Below, one piece after another: positions 1 to 8,427 of a DNA stretch of 64,000 bases. The translations under genes and the position numbers were made by a program. Source of the DNA: Aquidulcibacter sp. (lineage in GTDB: Bacteria > Pseudomonadota > Alphaproteobacteria > Caulobacterales > Aquidulcibacteraceae); contig JAPZTJ010000008.1 of the NCBI GenBank assembly GCA_027532555.1, positions 1 to 64,000 on the forward strand. Direction: 5' to 3'. The notes beneath the pieces were generated by a model. It did not search any database, was not told where the DNA came from, and was given only the letters and a program-made list of their open reading frames with translations. Position 1 is the stretch's first letter. Each line of letters begins with the position of its first letter.

Positions 1-57
1 CATCCGGAAAATCAACTGACGCTCACGCAAAGTCAGATGTCGATAAGTCATTCCCAT
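1..57 (-). CDS. IS30-family transposase, 5' end only (cut by window edge)
   Basis: Reading leftward from an ATG at 57 gives MGMTYRHLTLRERQLIFRM and then runs off the window. The pattern Y-x-H-L-T-x-x-E-R-x-L-I is the N-terminal helix-turn-helix start typical of IS30-family transposases, which bind the element ends. A strong ribosome binding site (GGAGG, about 7 bases upstream) supports this start; an in-frame ATG two codons later is the alternative. Only 19 codons are visible, so the family call rests on the N-terminal motif alone and intactness of the transposase cannot be judged. Confidence 0.7.
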   Translation of the reverse strand, partial: MGMTYRHLTLRERQLIFRM

Positions 58-143
58 TGCAAATTCCTCCAAAGCCAAAAGAGGGGCTTACCTGAAACCC
101 CTCAAATCATTGGAAATTCGCACTTCAAGATTGAATCCACCAG
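1..143 (-). mobile_element. Probable IS30-like insertion sequence, left part
   Basis: The transposase start is preceded on its own strand by about 85 bases of leader. The outer part of this leader, roughly 113-143, reads on the minus strand GGTGGATTCAATCTTGAAG and continues TGCGAATTTCC, which looks like a terminal inverted repeat of an IS30-type element. The opposite end lies outside the window, so neither the repeat nor a target-site duplication can be confirmed. The exact boundary at 143 is a guess. Confidence 0.4.
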
Positions 144-539
144 ACCATAGCATAAATTCGCATAATATATGTTATGGGACAAAATGACCACCACACCAGC
201 GTTGAAGTTCGACCCAAGCCACGCTGTGAATTCGACAGCCTCTCGCTAACTCGCAAACATGAATTGCGTCTGCGCACCATTCGTGTTGCAGCTGATTACG
301 CTCCAAGCAGTGTGTGACAATTGCTGTTTAGAATTCAACTTGGCCAGACCTTAACGGCGGAACGTTTAGCGGGATATCGTTAGCTGACCTTATTCAGCCA
401 AACCCCGCATGTCCGGCTGCATTTCCCATCAGAAATCACGGGGATGATTCACGGGTTTGAAACACCCATTCGGCTAGAAGCGTGTACCTGTCTTCGAACC
501 TTGAGCGTTGGATCAGGTTTTTGACGAACAGGACTGACT
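144..539. other. Intergenic region between the IS element and the ABC transporter operon
   Basis: No credible coding frame is seen in these roughly 400 bases. A TTGAAGTTCGA at 202-212 resembles, in inverted orientation, the TTGAAGTGCGA of the IS end at 118-128, which may be a relic of another element end. The promoter of the downstream ABC operon should lie here, but no clear -35/-10 pair stands out. Confidence 0.5.
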
Positions 540-1304
540 ATGAGCCCCCATACCCTACCCGCCCTCGAGATCAAATCGTTAACGAAACGATTTGGCACCA
601 AGACTGCTGTGTTGGACTTTAATCTGACGCTGGCACCGGGTTCGTTCTACGGGCTGTTGGGTGCCAATGGGGCTGGTAAGACCACGACAATGCGGATGAT
701 TGCCGGGCTGCTTCAGGCCGATGAAGGCAGTATCTCCGTCTTTGGTCATGATGTTTCCAAAGACCCAAAGGCCGTTAAATCCATAACCGCCTGGCTCCCA
801 GATGAGCCTTTGCTCTATGACAAGCTCACCCCACTTGAGTATCTGGAGTTTATCGCAGGCCTCTGGTCGGTTGAAGGCAGTGTGGCGGAAAAACGCGCGG
901 AGGAATTACTGCGTTGGATGGACCTATGGGAAGAACGCGACAAGCGGTGTGAAACCTTCTCGCGCGGCATGAAGCAAAAAACAGCATTAGCCGGCGCCCT
1001 GTTGCATGATCCGAAGCTCTTATTACTCGACGAGCCATTTTCCGGCCTTGATGCAGCGGTTGCCCGGCAGGTCAAAGAGCTCTTGGTAGAAAAAACCAAA
1101 GAAGGCGCGACAATTGTTCTGACAACCCATGTGATGGAGATCGCCGAGCGTTTGGCTGAACGAGTTGGTATTTTCCACCGGGGTCGCTTGTTAGCGGATG
1201 GTTCTTTGACAGACTTGCGCGCCCAAGCTGGGCAAATCGATGGCAGTTTGGAAGACATCTTCATTCAGTTGGTGGATGACGCCTCGGTGGGAAGCCCAGC
1301 ATGA
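540..1304 (+). CDS. ABC transporter ATP-binding protein
   Basis: This 254-residue protein is the nucleotide-binding subunit of an ABC-2-like exporter. Walker A (GANGAGKTT, residues 41-49), the signature FSRGMKQ (140-146), Walker B LLLLDEP (160-166) and the H-loop histidine (about 197) are all present, so it should hydrolyse ATP. The Q-loop position reads LPDEP, with Asp instead of Gln, as is common in ABC-2 type subunits. It overlaps the following permease gene by 4 bases (ATGA), so the two are translated together and form one transporter at the inner membrane. The substrate cannot be told from sequence. The length is normal for a single NBD. Confidence 0.9.
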   Translation: MSPHTLPALEIKSLTKRFGTKTAVLDFNLTLAPGSFYGLLGANGAGKTTTMRMIAGLLQADEGSISVFGHDVSKDPKAVKSITAWLPDEPLLYDKLTPLEYLEFIAGLWSVEGSVAEKRAEELLRWMDLWEERDKRCETFSRGMKQKTALAGALLHDPKLLLLDEPFSGLDAAVARQVKELLVEKTKEGATIVLTTHVMEIAERLAERVGIFHRGRLLADGSLTDLRAQAGQIDGSLEDIFIQLVDDASVGSPA

Positions 1305-2950
1305 TACTCGATCGCCTCTTTGTGCCCGGCAGCATCCTTTGGCTTGCCCGACATCAAATTCGTCTGTCGTGGCGGCTCGGTAGACTTGGTAAGAAAATCC
1401 CGAGTTGGCTGAAGCCGGTTTTTACGATCCTATTTGTGGCCTTTCTCAGCTTCACCATGGGTTATGGGATCGCAAAAGCTTTTGAGGCCGCGGCTGGCGA
1501 TTACAAACAGATTAGCTCACTTGCAGGAGCGATCGTCCTTACTTTGATGATCTCTGGCATTTCGATGAATATGATGGGGTCGTTTATGACGATCACGGAG
1601 AAGGGGGATTTAGACCTCCTGCTCTCCTCCCCTATTCCACCGCACCGCTTTGTAGCCGCGCGTCTGATTTCATCAGCTTGGCGCGGCTTTTGTATTTATG
1701 CAGGGTTTGCAACAATCTTTTTTGGCGCATCCATTGTGATGATCTCACCGATGTTTGCCTCCATCTACGTCGTGGTTGCCGGATTCGCGATTCTCGATGC
1801 CGCCCTCACCTACATGATCGCACGGCAAGCCTTGTTATGGTTTGGCCTACGCAATGGCCGCCGGGCTATTATCACCCTGGGCGCTGTTGGCGTTCTGGTT
1901 GGCCTTTTTGGCTATCAAATGGTGTCCAGCTCGGGCAGTCTTGGTCAGTTAGCAGCCAAAGAAGACGATCCAAATGCCAGTCTCGTTCTGCTTCACGATT
2001 GGGTTGTCGCGCTGACCTCAAACCTAAGCTGGTTGGGCGGCACGATTTTGGGTGATTGGCTGGGTGCGCTTGTTTTCCCGGTCGCAGGGGCAGTGCTCTC
2101 TGCTGCAGTCCTGCACTTTGCGGGCAAGCGCTACGATCAAGATGTCGCATTTCTCAATGGCCAGAATGACCACGCTCCACACAAGGCGCGCAAGGCGCAT
2201 GCCCGACAATTCCGCCGTCCAGCCCTTGTTATGGTGTTTCACAAGGAATGGCTTAGTCTAACTAGAGACCCGTTGTTTGTCAGTCAGCTGATTGTGCCTC
2301 TATTCACGATGGTGCCCTTTCTGGGCTTTGTGTGGAACGCGATGGCAAACCCAGAGGAACAAAGCGAGATGGCACCCGTTATGGGAGCAGTGTTCGCCGC
2401 AATCACTGTGTTCAACGTGACCATGTTAACTTCCAGTCTCGCATGGCTGACCGCCTCTGTCGAAGAAGCCCGCGACTTGTTACAGGCAAGCCCGCTGGAT
2501 CCTAAAATCATTCTACAAGGCAAGGTTCTCGCCGCCAGCGGTCCGGCGATTATCGAGCTTTTCTTGGTTGCCGCCCTCGTCGCTTGGGCTTGGCCAGTTG
2601 CCGCGCTGACCATCCTGGTGATGGGGACAGCGACGTGTGCCGGAGCTTGCGTGATCGAATTTTCGCGCCCTCGGCCAACCAAGCGGCCAAAAATGACGCA
2701 ACGGCCAGATCGTTCCCTAGTCGCCGTCCTTTTTGGCCTTGGCCTTGGTATTCTTTGGGCTTGTGCTGCAGGGCTTGCTGCCGCTAAAATCGTGTGGTGG
2801 TTATTGCCCGCAGCCTTGGCAATCACCATCTCCTATGTGGCATGGGCAACCCGTCCACGCGAATTTAGCTCTATACCGATGTCGCAGCCTTTGGTTGCCG
2901 TTTCTGTTGGCAGTCCTGGCGGCCCTTGGCAAAGAGTGGATCAGACTTAA
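1301..2950 (+). CDS. ABC transporter permease (ABC-2 like)
   Basis: This 549-residue membrane protein has several hydrophobic segments in two clusters (roughly residues 45-260 and 325-515) separated by a soluble stretch near residues 270-310, as in large bacterial ABC-2 permeases. A Thr/Lys/Arg-rich patch (RPTKRPKMTQRPDR, near residue 460) lies between two late helices. Its start overlaps the ATPase stop codon, so the pair forms an operon and an exporter complex. No substrate can be assigned. The next gene begins within a few bases of its stop. Confidence 0.85.
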   Translation: MILDRLFVPGSILWLARHQIRLSWRLGRLGKKIPSWLKPVFTILFVAFLSFTMGYGIAKAFEAAAGDYKQISSLAGAIVLTLMISGISMNMMGSFMTITEKGDLDLLLSSPIPPHRFVAARLISSAWRGFCIYAGFATIFFGASIVMISPMFASIYVVVAGFAILDAALTYMIARQALLWFGLRNGRRAIITLGAVGVLVGLFGYQMVSSSGSLGQLAAKEDDPNASLVLLHDWVVALTSNLSWLGGTILGDWLGALVFPVAGAVLSAAVLHFAGKRYDQDVAFLNGQNDHAPHKARKAHARQFRRPALVMVFHKEWLSLTRDPLFVSQLIVPLFTMVPFLGFVWNAMANPEEQSEMAPVMGAVFAAITVFNVTMLTSSLAWLTASVEEARDLLQASPLDPKIILQGKVLAASGPAIIELFLVAALVAWAWPVAALTILVMGTATCAGACVIEFSRPRPTKRPKMTQRPDRSLVAVLFGLGLGILWACAAGLAAAKIVWWLLPAALAITISYVAWATRPREFSSIPMSQPLVAVSVGSPGGPWQRVDQT

Positions 2951-2955
2951 TCTCT

Positions 2956-4233
2956 ATGGCAGATAAACAGCCTGTGACGACCCTGATGCAAGAAGACCCG
3001 GCCGTAGCCTATCGGCGCATGAAGCGCGTTGCGACCGGGTTATTTCTTGGGATGACGCTGTTATTCGTCGTCACCAAATTTTTTGAAGCATCCAGCCCAA
3101 TCTTGCCCTTTGTCCGCGCCTTTGCCGAAGCGGCCATGGTGGGCGCGTTGGCAGATTGGTTCGCCGTGACCGCCCTCTTCCGCAGGCCTTTGGGCTTGCC
3201 TATCCCGCACACGGCTATTGTGCCAAGGTCCAAGGACCGGATTGGCGCAGGACTAGGGCGCTTTATCTCGCGTAACTTCCTGCAGCCTGAACAAGTTCAG
3301 CGGCGTTTGAAGGACTTAGACCTTGCCGGCAATACAGCGGCTTGGCTGACCGAAGGCGATCGCGCTCGCCGTGTCGCACAAGGGATTGCTGGGGCCGTCC
3401 CACGTATCTTGGGCCTGTTAAACGAAGGCAAGATTGCCACGTGGCTGCAAACGACTTTGACCGAGCGGCTGCGCAACGCCGATATCGCCCATCTTTTGGC
3501 GGAGGGCTTGGACATTTTGATCAAAGGCGGGCGGCACAAGGCCATCGTGGATTTGATCATCTTCCATGCCGACCTTGCGATCCATTCAGAAGAAAATATG
3601 TTCCGTACGCGCGTGTCGGACAAAATGGACTGGCTGCCGAAGCTATTCTCGGTCGATGCCGCAGCCTCGGACGCCTTGCTGACAGCGATCAAAGACACGC
3701 TGAAAGACGCAGCAAAGGACCCCAATCATTCCATTCGTACCCGGATTGATGAAGCGCTTTCTCATCTGGCGCGCGACCTGCGTCATGATCCAAATTTACG
3801 TGACCAACTCCAGCGCTGGGTCCGCGAAGTGTCCGATCATCAAGTCGTTCGTACCTATGTCACCAATGTCTGGAGTGACCTTAAAAAGTCATTGCGGGAA
3901 CAGTCTCCCGAAGAAACCGAACGCCTCAGCAATGCCATCGCGGCTGGCCTCGAGGACTTAGCGCGCGCCATTGAGCGCGATGACGAACTCCGCGAAAGCC
4001 TTAACCAGCGCTTGAAATCTTGGGCGGTTGAGCTTGCTGACGCCCAAGGCGCTGGCGTCGGGACCATGGTGGCAGAAACCATCCAAGGCTGGGACGCACG
4101 TACCGTCGTCGATCAGATTGAAGCCGCCGTAGGCCGGGACCTGCAATACATCCGCATTAGCGGCACCGTCATTGGTGGCCTAGCTGGCCTGACGATCCAC
4201 ACGATTTCGATTTGGTTGTTTCCGGTGAAGTAG
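2956..4233 (+). CDS. DUF445 domain membrane protein
   Basis: The 425-residue product fits the DUF445 (YjiN-like) family: an N-terminal hydrophobic helix, then the characteristic EAAMVGALADWFAVTALFRRPLG block with amphipathic segments, a long helical, charged middle region, and a C-terminal hydrophobic helix (GTVIGGLAGLTIHTI). The biochemical role of the family is unknown; members are inner-membrane proteins. The ATG at 2956 is preferred over an upstream in-frame TTG at 2926, which would overlap the permease gene by 25 bases. The gene follows the permease by about 5 bases and is probably in the same transcript. Confidence 0.85.
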   Translation: MADKQPVTTLMQEDPAVAYRRMKRVATGLFLGMTLLFVVTKFFEASSPILPFVRAFAEAAMVGALADWFAVTALFRRPLGLPIPHTAIVPRSKDRIGAGLGRFISRNFLQPEQVQRRLKDLDLAGNTAAWLTEGDRARRVAQGIAGAVPRILGLLNEGKIATWLQTTLTERLRNADIAHLLAEGLDILIKGGRHKAIVDLIIFHADLAIHSEENMFRTRVSDKMDWLPKLFSVDAAASDALLTAIKDTLKDAAKDPNHSIRTRIDEALSHLARDLRHDPNLRDQLQRWVREVSDHQVVRTYVTNVWSDLKKSLREQSPEETERLSNAIAAGLEDLARAIERDDELRESLNQRLKSWAVELADAQGAGVGTMVAETIQGWDARTVVDQIEAAVGRDLQYIRISGTVIGGLAGLTIHTISIWLFPVK

Positions 4234-4239
4234 GGTGAC

Positions 4240-4266
4240 GGGGCTCTTAGCTGGAAGTGGAGCCCC
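4240..4266 (+). terminator. GC-rich hairpin after the DUF445 gene, possible terminator
   Basis: A 7-bp stem (GGGGCTC / GAGCCCC) with a 13-base loop lies a few bases after the stop codon of the three-gene plus-strand operon. No T-tract follows, so intrinsic termination is uncertain; it may only protect the 3' end. Confidence 0.35.
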
Positions 4267-4371
4267 CTCGTTGCATCTGTTCTAACCAAGGTGATGCGGC
4301 AGTCAAATGTCCGGAAATTGCCGTCAAGAGAATGACGCCACACGACCCTGCGAAATCTAGATTGCTTTGGG

Positions 4372-4875
4372 TTAGGGAGCGACACGGCGCCATGTCAGCG
4401 TACGCGTCACATTTGAACCATCACTCCCTCGCGCAGAGAAGTAGATGGTGAGCTTATCCCCCTTCAGCGAAAAGTTCCGAATGAGCCGCCGACCAACATC
4501 ATTTGGATCCAGCGCCGCTTCCAGCACATGCGTTACGGTTCTTCCGCTTATAGAGTAGGTCCCAAAGTATGCGTCGTAGCCGCCTCGCGCGGCGCTATTG
4601 TTTGGGTCTACAGGCGAAGATGCCAGAGGTATTGGACTCAATCTATCTCTGCGCATCAATTGAGCGGACACGTTTCCCTTGCTGTCATAGGTAAGAATGG
4701 CAACCGGGTCCCTACCCAGATTGGGCTCGACCGGTTCGCGCCCGTCGGATGTCCGGTCGATCCTACTTTCCAGACGCCAAGTTCCAACCAGCGATTCCCG
4801 CTCAGTCGTGGTCGGTAATGCAGCACATCCAGAAAGGCAAAAAGCCAAGCAGACTATGAATAAGCGCAACGACAT
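4372..4875 (-). CDS. Lipocalin-like domain lipoprotein
   Basis: The 167-residue protein starts with a short lipoprotein signal, MSLRLFIVCLAFCLSGCAA, with lipobox LSGC, so it is probably lipid-anchored in the envelope. The mature part (LVGTWRLES near residue 31, PVAILTYDSKGNVSAQLMRRDR, YDAYFGTYSISGRTVTHVLEA) resembles the lipocalin-like domain of PF13924 type, a small beta-barrel that could bind a hydrophobic ligand. The ligand is unknown. The ATG at 4875 is chosen because it is followed at once by the signal peptide and preceded by GGGAG; the frame is open further upstream to 5043. It stands alone between DUF445 and the MBL gene. Confidence 0.75.
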   Translation of the reverse strand: MSLRLFIVCLAFCLSGCAALPTTTERESLVGTWRLESRIDRTSDGREPVEPNLGRDPVAILTYDSKGNVSAQLMRRDRLSPIPLASSPVDPNNSAARGGYDAYFGTYSISGRTVTHVLEAALDPNDVGRRLIRNFSLKGDKLTIYFSARGSDGSNVTRTLTWRRVAP

Positions 4876-5039
4876 TCGCCATTCTCCCAAGCTAGACAAG
4901 ATCACTATCTCGCCACTTTCCTTAAAGTTCATTCCAGCTTGGGAATGCACTGAAGTCAAGGAATGACTGATCAGATTTGGATGGGGGTTTAGCGGTGCAT
5001 TCCTCGCGGAACGCACCCTACAAACTTGGAAAACAGTCC

Positions 5040-5873
5040 TCAAACCCCAATCTCAACCACCATCCCATCCACCGCCGGCACGATGTGTTCAGGCAAGCTC
5101 GCAGCCAAAGCCGCATAATCCAGATCAATATGCATATTCGTCAAGATCGCTTGTTTGGGCTGGATTTCTGCGATCCACTCAAGGCTCAATTCCAAGTGTG
5201 CATGGCTTGGGTGGGGCGTGTGGCGGAGGGCGTCGACGATGAAGAGGTCAGCGCCCTTGCAGGCTTCCAAGCTTGCTGGGGGTAGGATTTTGCAATCATT
5301 GCAATAAGCGACGGGGCCGAAGCGAAAGCCGAGGCTGTCGATCTCGCCATGATTTTGGGCAAGAATCTGGAAATCCAAAGCGCCGCCTTGGCCATGGACA
5401 GTCAGAGTTTGCCCAGGCAAGGGCATATCATGGGCATCTAGCAAAGCGGGATAATGGCTGCCGGGTGGGGTCTCAAAAATATAGCCAAAGCGGCGGACCA
5501 GATTTTCCCGCGTGAAGGCGTCCATAAAGGTCGGGATGCGCTTGCGCTGATGATAGACAATAGCGCGAAGGTCATCGATGCCATGGCTTTGGTCGGCATG
5601 GTCGTGGGTGTAGAGCAGCGCGTCGACATGGCTGACCTTGGCTGCCAGAAGTTGGGTGCGCAAATCTGGCGAGGTGTCGATCAAGATAACCGTCGAGGTC
5701 TCATGACTATAGGTGCCTTGATAGGCCTCAATCAGCAGGCTGCAGCGCGTGCGATAGTTGCGCGGATCGTTTGGGTCACAAGCCCCCCACTCCCCGCCGA
5801 CACGTGGCACCCCACCTGAAGAACCGCAGCCTAAAATGGTGACCCGAAGATGGGTTGCGGCGGTTTGGCTCAT
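5040..5873 (-). CDS. MBL-fold metallo-hydrolase (PhnP-like)
   Basis: This 277-residue protein has the metallo-beta-lactamase fold: an N-terminal GCGSSGGVPR loop, the metal-binding motif THDHADQSHG (about residues 90-99), ILAQNHGEID in the middle and a late N-M-H-I-D histidine. The GCGSSGGVPR and CDPNDPRNYRTRCS features place it in the PhnP-like branch, phosphodiesterases of cyclic phosphates and related substrates. The true substrate is unknown. It overlaps the tatD stop by 4 bases (ATGA) and is the last gene of a conserved alphaproteobacterial block with tmk, holB and tatD. Confidence 0.85.
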   Translation of the reverse strand: MSQTAATHLRVTILGCGSSGGVPRVGGEWGACDPNDPRNYRTRCSLLIEAYQGTYSHETSTVILIDTSPDLRTQLLAAKVSHVDALLYTHDHADQSHGIDDLRAIVYHQRKRIPTFMDAFTRENLVRRFGYIFETPPGSHYPALLDAHDMPLPGQTLTVHGQGGALDFQILAQNHGEIDSLGFRFGPVAYCNDCKILPPASLEACKGADLFIVDALRHTPHPSHAHLELSLEWIAEIQPKQAILTNMHIDLDYAALAASLPEHIVPAVDGMVVEIGV

Positions 5874-6643
5874 AGAACCGCCTTGTCAAATAGGGCAAAG
5901 AAATTGCGATCCGTAAGGTCTGCGAACTCACGTGTCTCAATCCCATAAAAGTCTGCCAAATATTGGCTAACATGGGGCAGAAAGGCCGGCTCATTCCTGC
6001 GGCCCCGCATGGGGATGGGGGCAAGATAGGGGCAATCGGTCTCGATCAAAAGGCGGTCCAAAGGCACAAGCCGAGCGGCTTCGCGTACATCTGTCGCATT
6101 TTTAAACGTCGCGATGCCGGAAAATGACACATAGGCACCTAAGTTGAGGCCACGCTGTAGCAGGTCCAAGCCGCTGGTATAGCAATGGAGCAAGATCTTG
6201 AACCCACCCTTGCCCATCTCCTCTTCAAGGATCGTAGCCGTCAGCTCATCGGCTTGGCGGGTATGGACGATCAGGGGCAAGCCCGTGGCCCTTGCAGCCT
6301 CAATATGGGTGCGGAACACCGCAATTTGGGCGGCTTCTGCGCTATAGCCATAGTGGAAATCAAGACCCGTTTCGCCAATGCCAATCGCCTTGGGGTTTGC
6401 ACTCGCGGCGACGAGCTGGCTAATTGTTAAATCCTGATAGTCATCGGCATAATGGGGATGTACCCCCACGCTGTGCCAGACGTTGTTGCGCGGGGCAGAG
6501 ATAGCTTCGATGGCAGGCAGCGAGGCCATCTTGTCGCAGATGGTCAGCATGGCGTGCACACCCGCTTCTGCAGCGCGCTCCAAAACCTCATCGAAATCCG
6601 TAGCAAAGGATTCGTGATGCAAATTGACGTGACTATCGATCAT
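5870..6643 (-). CDS. TatD-family metal-dependent hydrolase
   Basis: The 257-residue TIM-barrel protein matches TatD/YcfH-type hydrolases: GIGETGLDFHYG, VHTRQADE, ILHCYTSG-like (LLHCYTSG) and LIETDCPYLAP motifs give most of the metal ligands. The N-terminal metal motif, normally H-x-H-L, reads SHVNLHH, so the second histidine is Asn. The family includes 3'-5' exonucleases and related hydrolases; the effect of this change is unknown. It follows holB by about 9 bases and is coupled by ATGA overlap to the MBL gene. Confidence 0.85.
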   Translation of the reverse strand: MIDSHVNLHHESFATDFDEVLERAAEAGVHAMLTICDKMASLPAIEAISAPRNNVWHSVGVHPHYADDYQDLTISQLVAASANPKAIGIGETGLDFHYGYSAEAAQIAVFRTHIEAARATGLPLIVHTRQADELTATILEEEMGKGGFKILLHCYTSGLDLLQRGLNLGAYVSFSGIATFKNATDVREAARLVPLDRLLIETDCPYLAPIPMRGRRNEPAFLPHVSQYLADFYGIETREFADLTDRNFFALFDKAVL

Positions 6644-6652
6644 GGTGCTTCT

Positions 6653-7708
6653 CTAATGGATCGGTGCCAAGTCTGCACGAATGGCACGCAGCGCCTCTAA
6701 TGTCGCAAGACTACGGTCAAGATTGAGGGCCTCGACCTTGGTTCGTAAGGCGCGGACATGGCTCCACGCCTTGGCTGCGCCATCGGTGCCTGCCCCTGCC
6801 GCAAGGCGCGCGAGCAGGACGCTTTCGCCAGGTTCAATCTCAGAGATCTCAAGGCCAAGCCCTGCCCGACCGGCGCGCGCAAGCCAGTCTTCCATCATAT
6901 CAAAAACTGCATGAAAGCGGTCCGCATCGCTACAGGCATCGGCCAAGGCCAACGCTTCATCCAATGGCGCGCGTGGCAGGCCGGACAAATGACGCGACAA
7001 AGTGCTATAGAGTTTCGCAGCCCCCAAAGCCGCCAACGCGCGCGCTCGACCCGGCCGTCCAGCGCCTAAACTCCGCGTCGTGGCATCAATACTGGGCAGT
7101 GCTTTTGCCATGGCCTCATCGGACAGGCACGACAGGTCCAACCTGCGACAGCGCGACCGCAGGGTTGGCAATAATCGGCCAGGTGCATGGGCGAGCAGGA
7201 TCAAGGTGCCGCCTGGAGGTGGCTCTTCCAACGTCTTCAAAAGCGCATTGGCAGCGTTTGAACTCATGTCGTCAGCGCAATCAACGATACCAACCCGTGC
7301 GCCCCCTGCCCCGTCCGCAGTCATGGTGAAAAATTGCGTGAGATCCCGGATGGCAGCTACCGTGACATCGCGCTTGATTTCGCCCTTTTCAGGGTCGAGA
7401 CGCGTAGCTGTGCGCAAGTCTGCATGGGAACCTTGGGCGATCTTGCGGCTGACAACATCGTCTGTTGAACTCGCCAGTGGGCTGGACGGATCCGGGGCTG
7501 CTCCTAACAATCGGCGCGCAAATCGATAAGCCAAGGTCGCCTTACCGATGCCCTTTGGCCCCGTAATCAGCCACGCATGATGTGAGCGGCCACCTGAAAG
7601 ACTGTCTGCCAATCCTGCTTCAGCGGCCTCATGGCCAAAAAGCTCAAACACAGCACGCGGATGGGGCGATCCGGGCTCTTGATCTGGGCCTGATACATCG
7701 TCACTCAT
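6653..7708 (-). CDS. holB: DNA polymerase III subunit delta'
   Basis: The 351-residue protein is the delta' clamp-loader subunit. It has a P-loop-like GPKGIGKATLAYRFAR (about residues 48-63), TLEEPPPGGTLILLAHAPGRLLPTLRSRC with the conserved SRC sensor motif, and the expected C-terminal helical region. With DnaX (also in this window) and delta it loads the sliding clamp. The ATG at 7708 is preferred because it overlaps the tmk stop as ATGA; the frame extends 11 codons upstream. In many relatives metG follows holB, but here tatD follows directly. Confidence 0.9.
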   Translation of the reverse strand: MSDDVSGPDQEPGSPHPRAVFELFGHEAAEAGLADSLSGGRSHHAWLITGPKGIGKATLAYRFARRLLGAAPDPSSPLASSTDDVVSRKIAQGSHADLRTATRLDPEKGEIKRDVTVAAIRDLTQFFTMTADGAGGARVGIVDCADDMSSNAANALLKTLEEPPPGGTLILLAHAPGRLLPTLRSRCRRLDLSCLSDEAMAKALPSIDATTRSLGAGRPGRARALAALGAAKLYSTLSRHLSGLPRAPLDEALALADACSDADRFHAVFDMMEDWLARAGRAGLGLEISEIEPGESVLLARLAAGAGTDGAAKAWSHVRALRTKVEALNLDRSLATLEALRAIRADLAPIH

Positions 7709-8337
7709 GACAGACCTAAGCGCGCAACCAACAGTGCCCAAGCCGCTTCCGCCAAGACATCCGGGGTTGAGGATGCATCCAAAACCCCACAGCGCTCTGG
7801 GAATCTCTCAGCAAGTTCCAAATAGGCCGCGCGCAGTGCGGTATGAAATGCAAAAGCCTTGCCCTCAAATCGATCTTCGGTCCCACGCCGCGCTGCAGCC
7901 CGCTTCAGACCAACCGCCGGATCAATATCGAGGATAAGCGTCAAATCAGGCTGAGTTTGTCCGACGATCAAAGCGTCAAGGGCCTCAACTGCCTCACGCC
8001 CTGCCCCGCCAGCTTGACCTTGATAGGCGCGGGTGGAATCCGAAAATCGGTCACACAGGACAATCGCACCGCGTTTCAGGGCTGGACGGATCAGGCGCTC
8101 CAAATGGTCTTCACGCGCGGCAAAGAATAGACATAGCTCTGACAATGCTGTCCAGCGATCGGCTGTCCCGGTCACCAACAAGGCCCGAATGGCTTCTGCC
8201 CCCGGCGTTCCCCCAGGCTCTCGCGTTAGGACCACCTCGTGGCCGGAAGTTTCCAGCCGTGCCTTAAGCGCGGTTAGCAGGGTGGTCTTCCCTGCCCCCT
8301 CGCCGCCTTCCAAAGTGATGAAATGGCCGCCCGTCAT
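7705..8337 (-). CDS. tmk: Thymidylate kinase
   Basis: This 210-residue enzyme phosphorylates dTMP to dTDP. The P-loop is GGEGAGKTT (residues 8-16), the nucleotide motif is LCDRFSDSTRAYQG (DRx motif), and TREPGGTPGAEAIR is the typical TMP-binding segment. Length is normal. It lies between rlpA and holB and overlaps holB by 4 bases, which is the standard order in alphaproteobacteria and couples dTTP supply to replication genes. Confidence 0.95.
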   Translation of the reverse strand: MTGGHFITLEGGEGAGKTTLLTALKARLETSGHEVVLTREPGGTPGAEAIRALLVTGTADRWTALSELCLFFAAREDHLERLIRPALKRGAIVLCDRFSDSTRAYQGQAGGAGREAVEALDALIVGQTQPDLTLILDIDPAVGLKRAAARRGTEDRFEGKAFAFHTALRAAYLELAERFPERCGVLDASSTPDVLAEAAWALLVARLGLS

Positions 8338-8427
8338 GCTTCAAGACCCATCTGCTCTCGTGGTGCAGACAGAAGTGACCCGCCCGCCCGCTCTAAGCAA
8401 GGGTCTTGATGCAGTCTTTGGCGGTCT

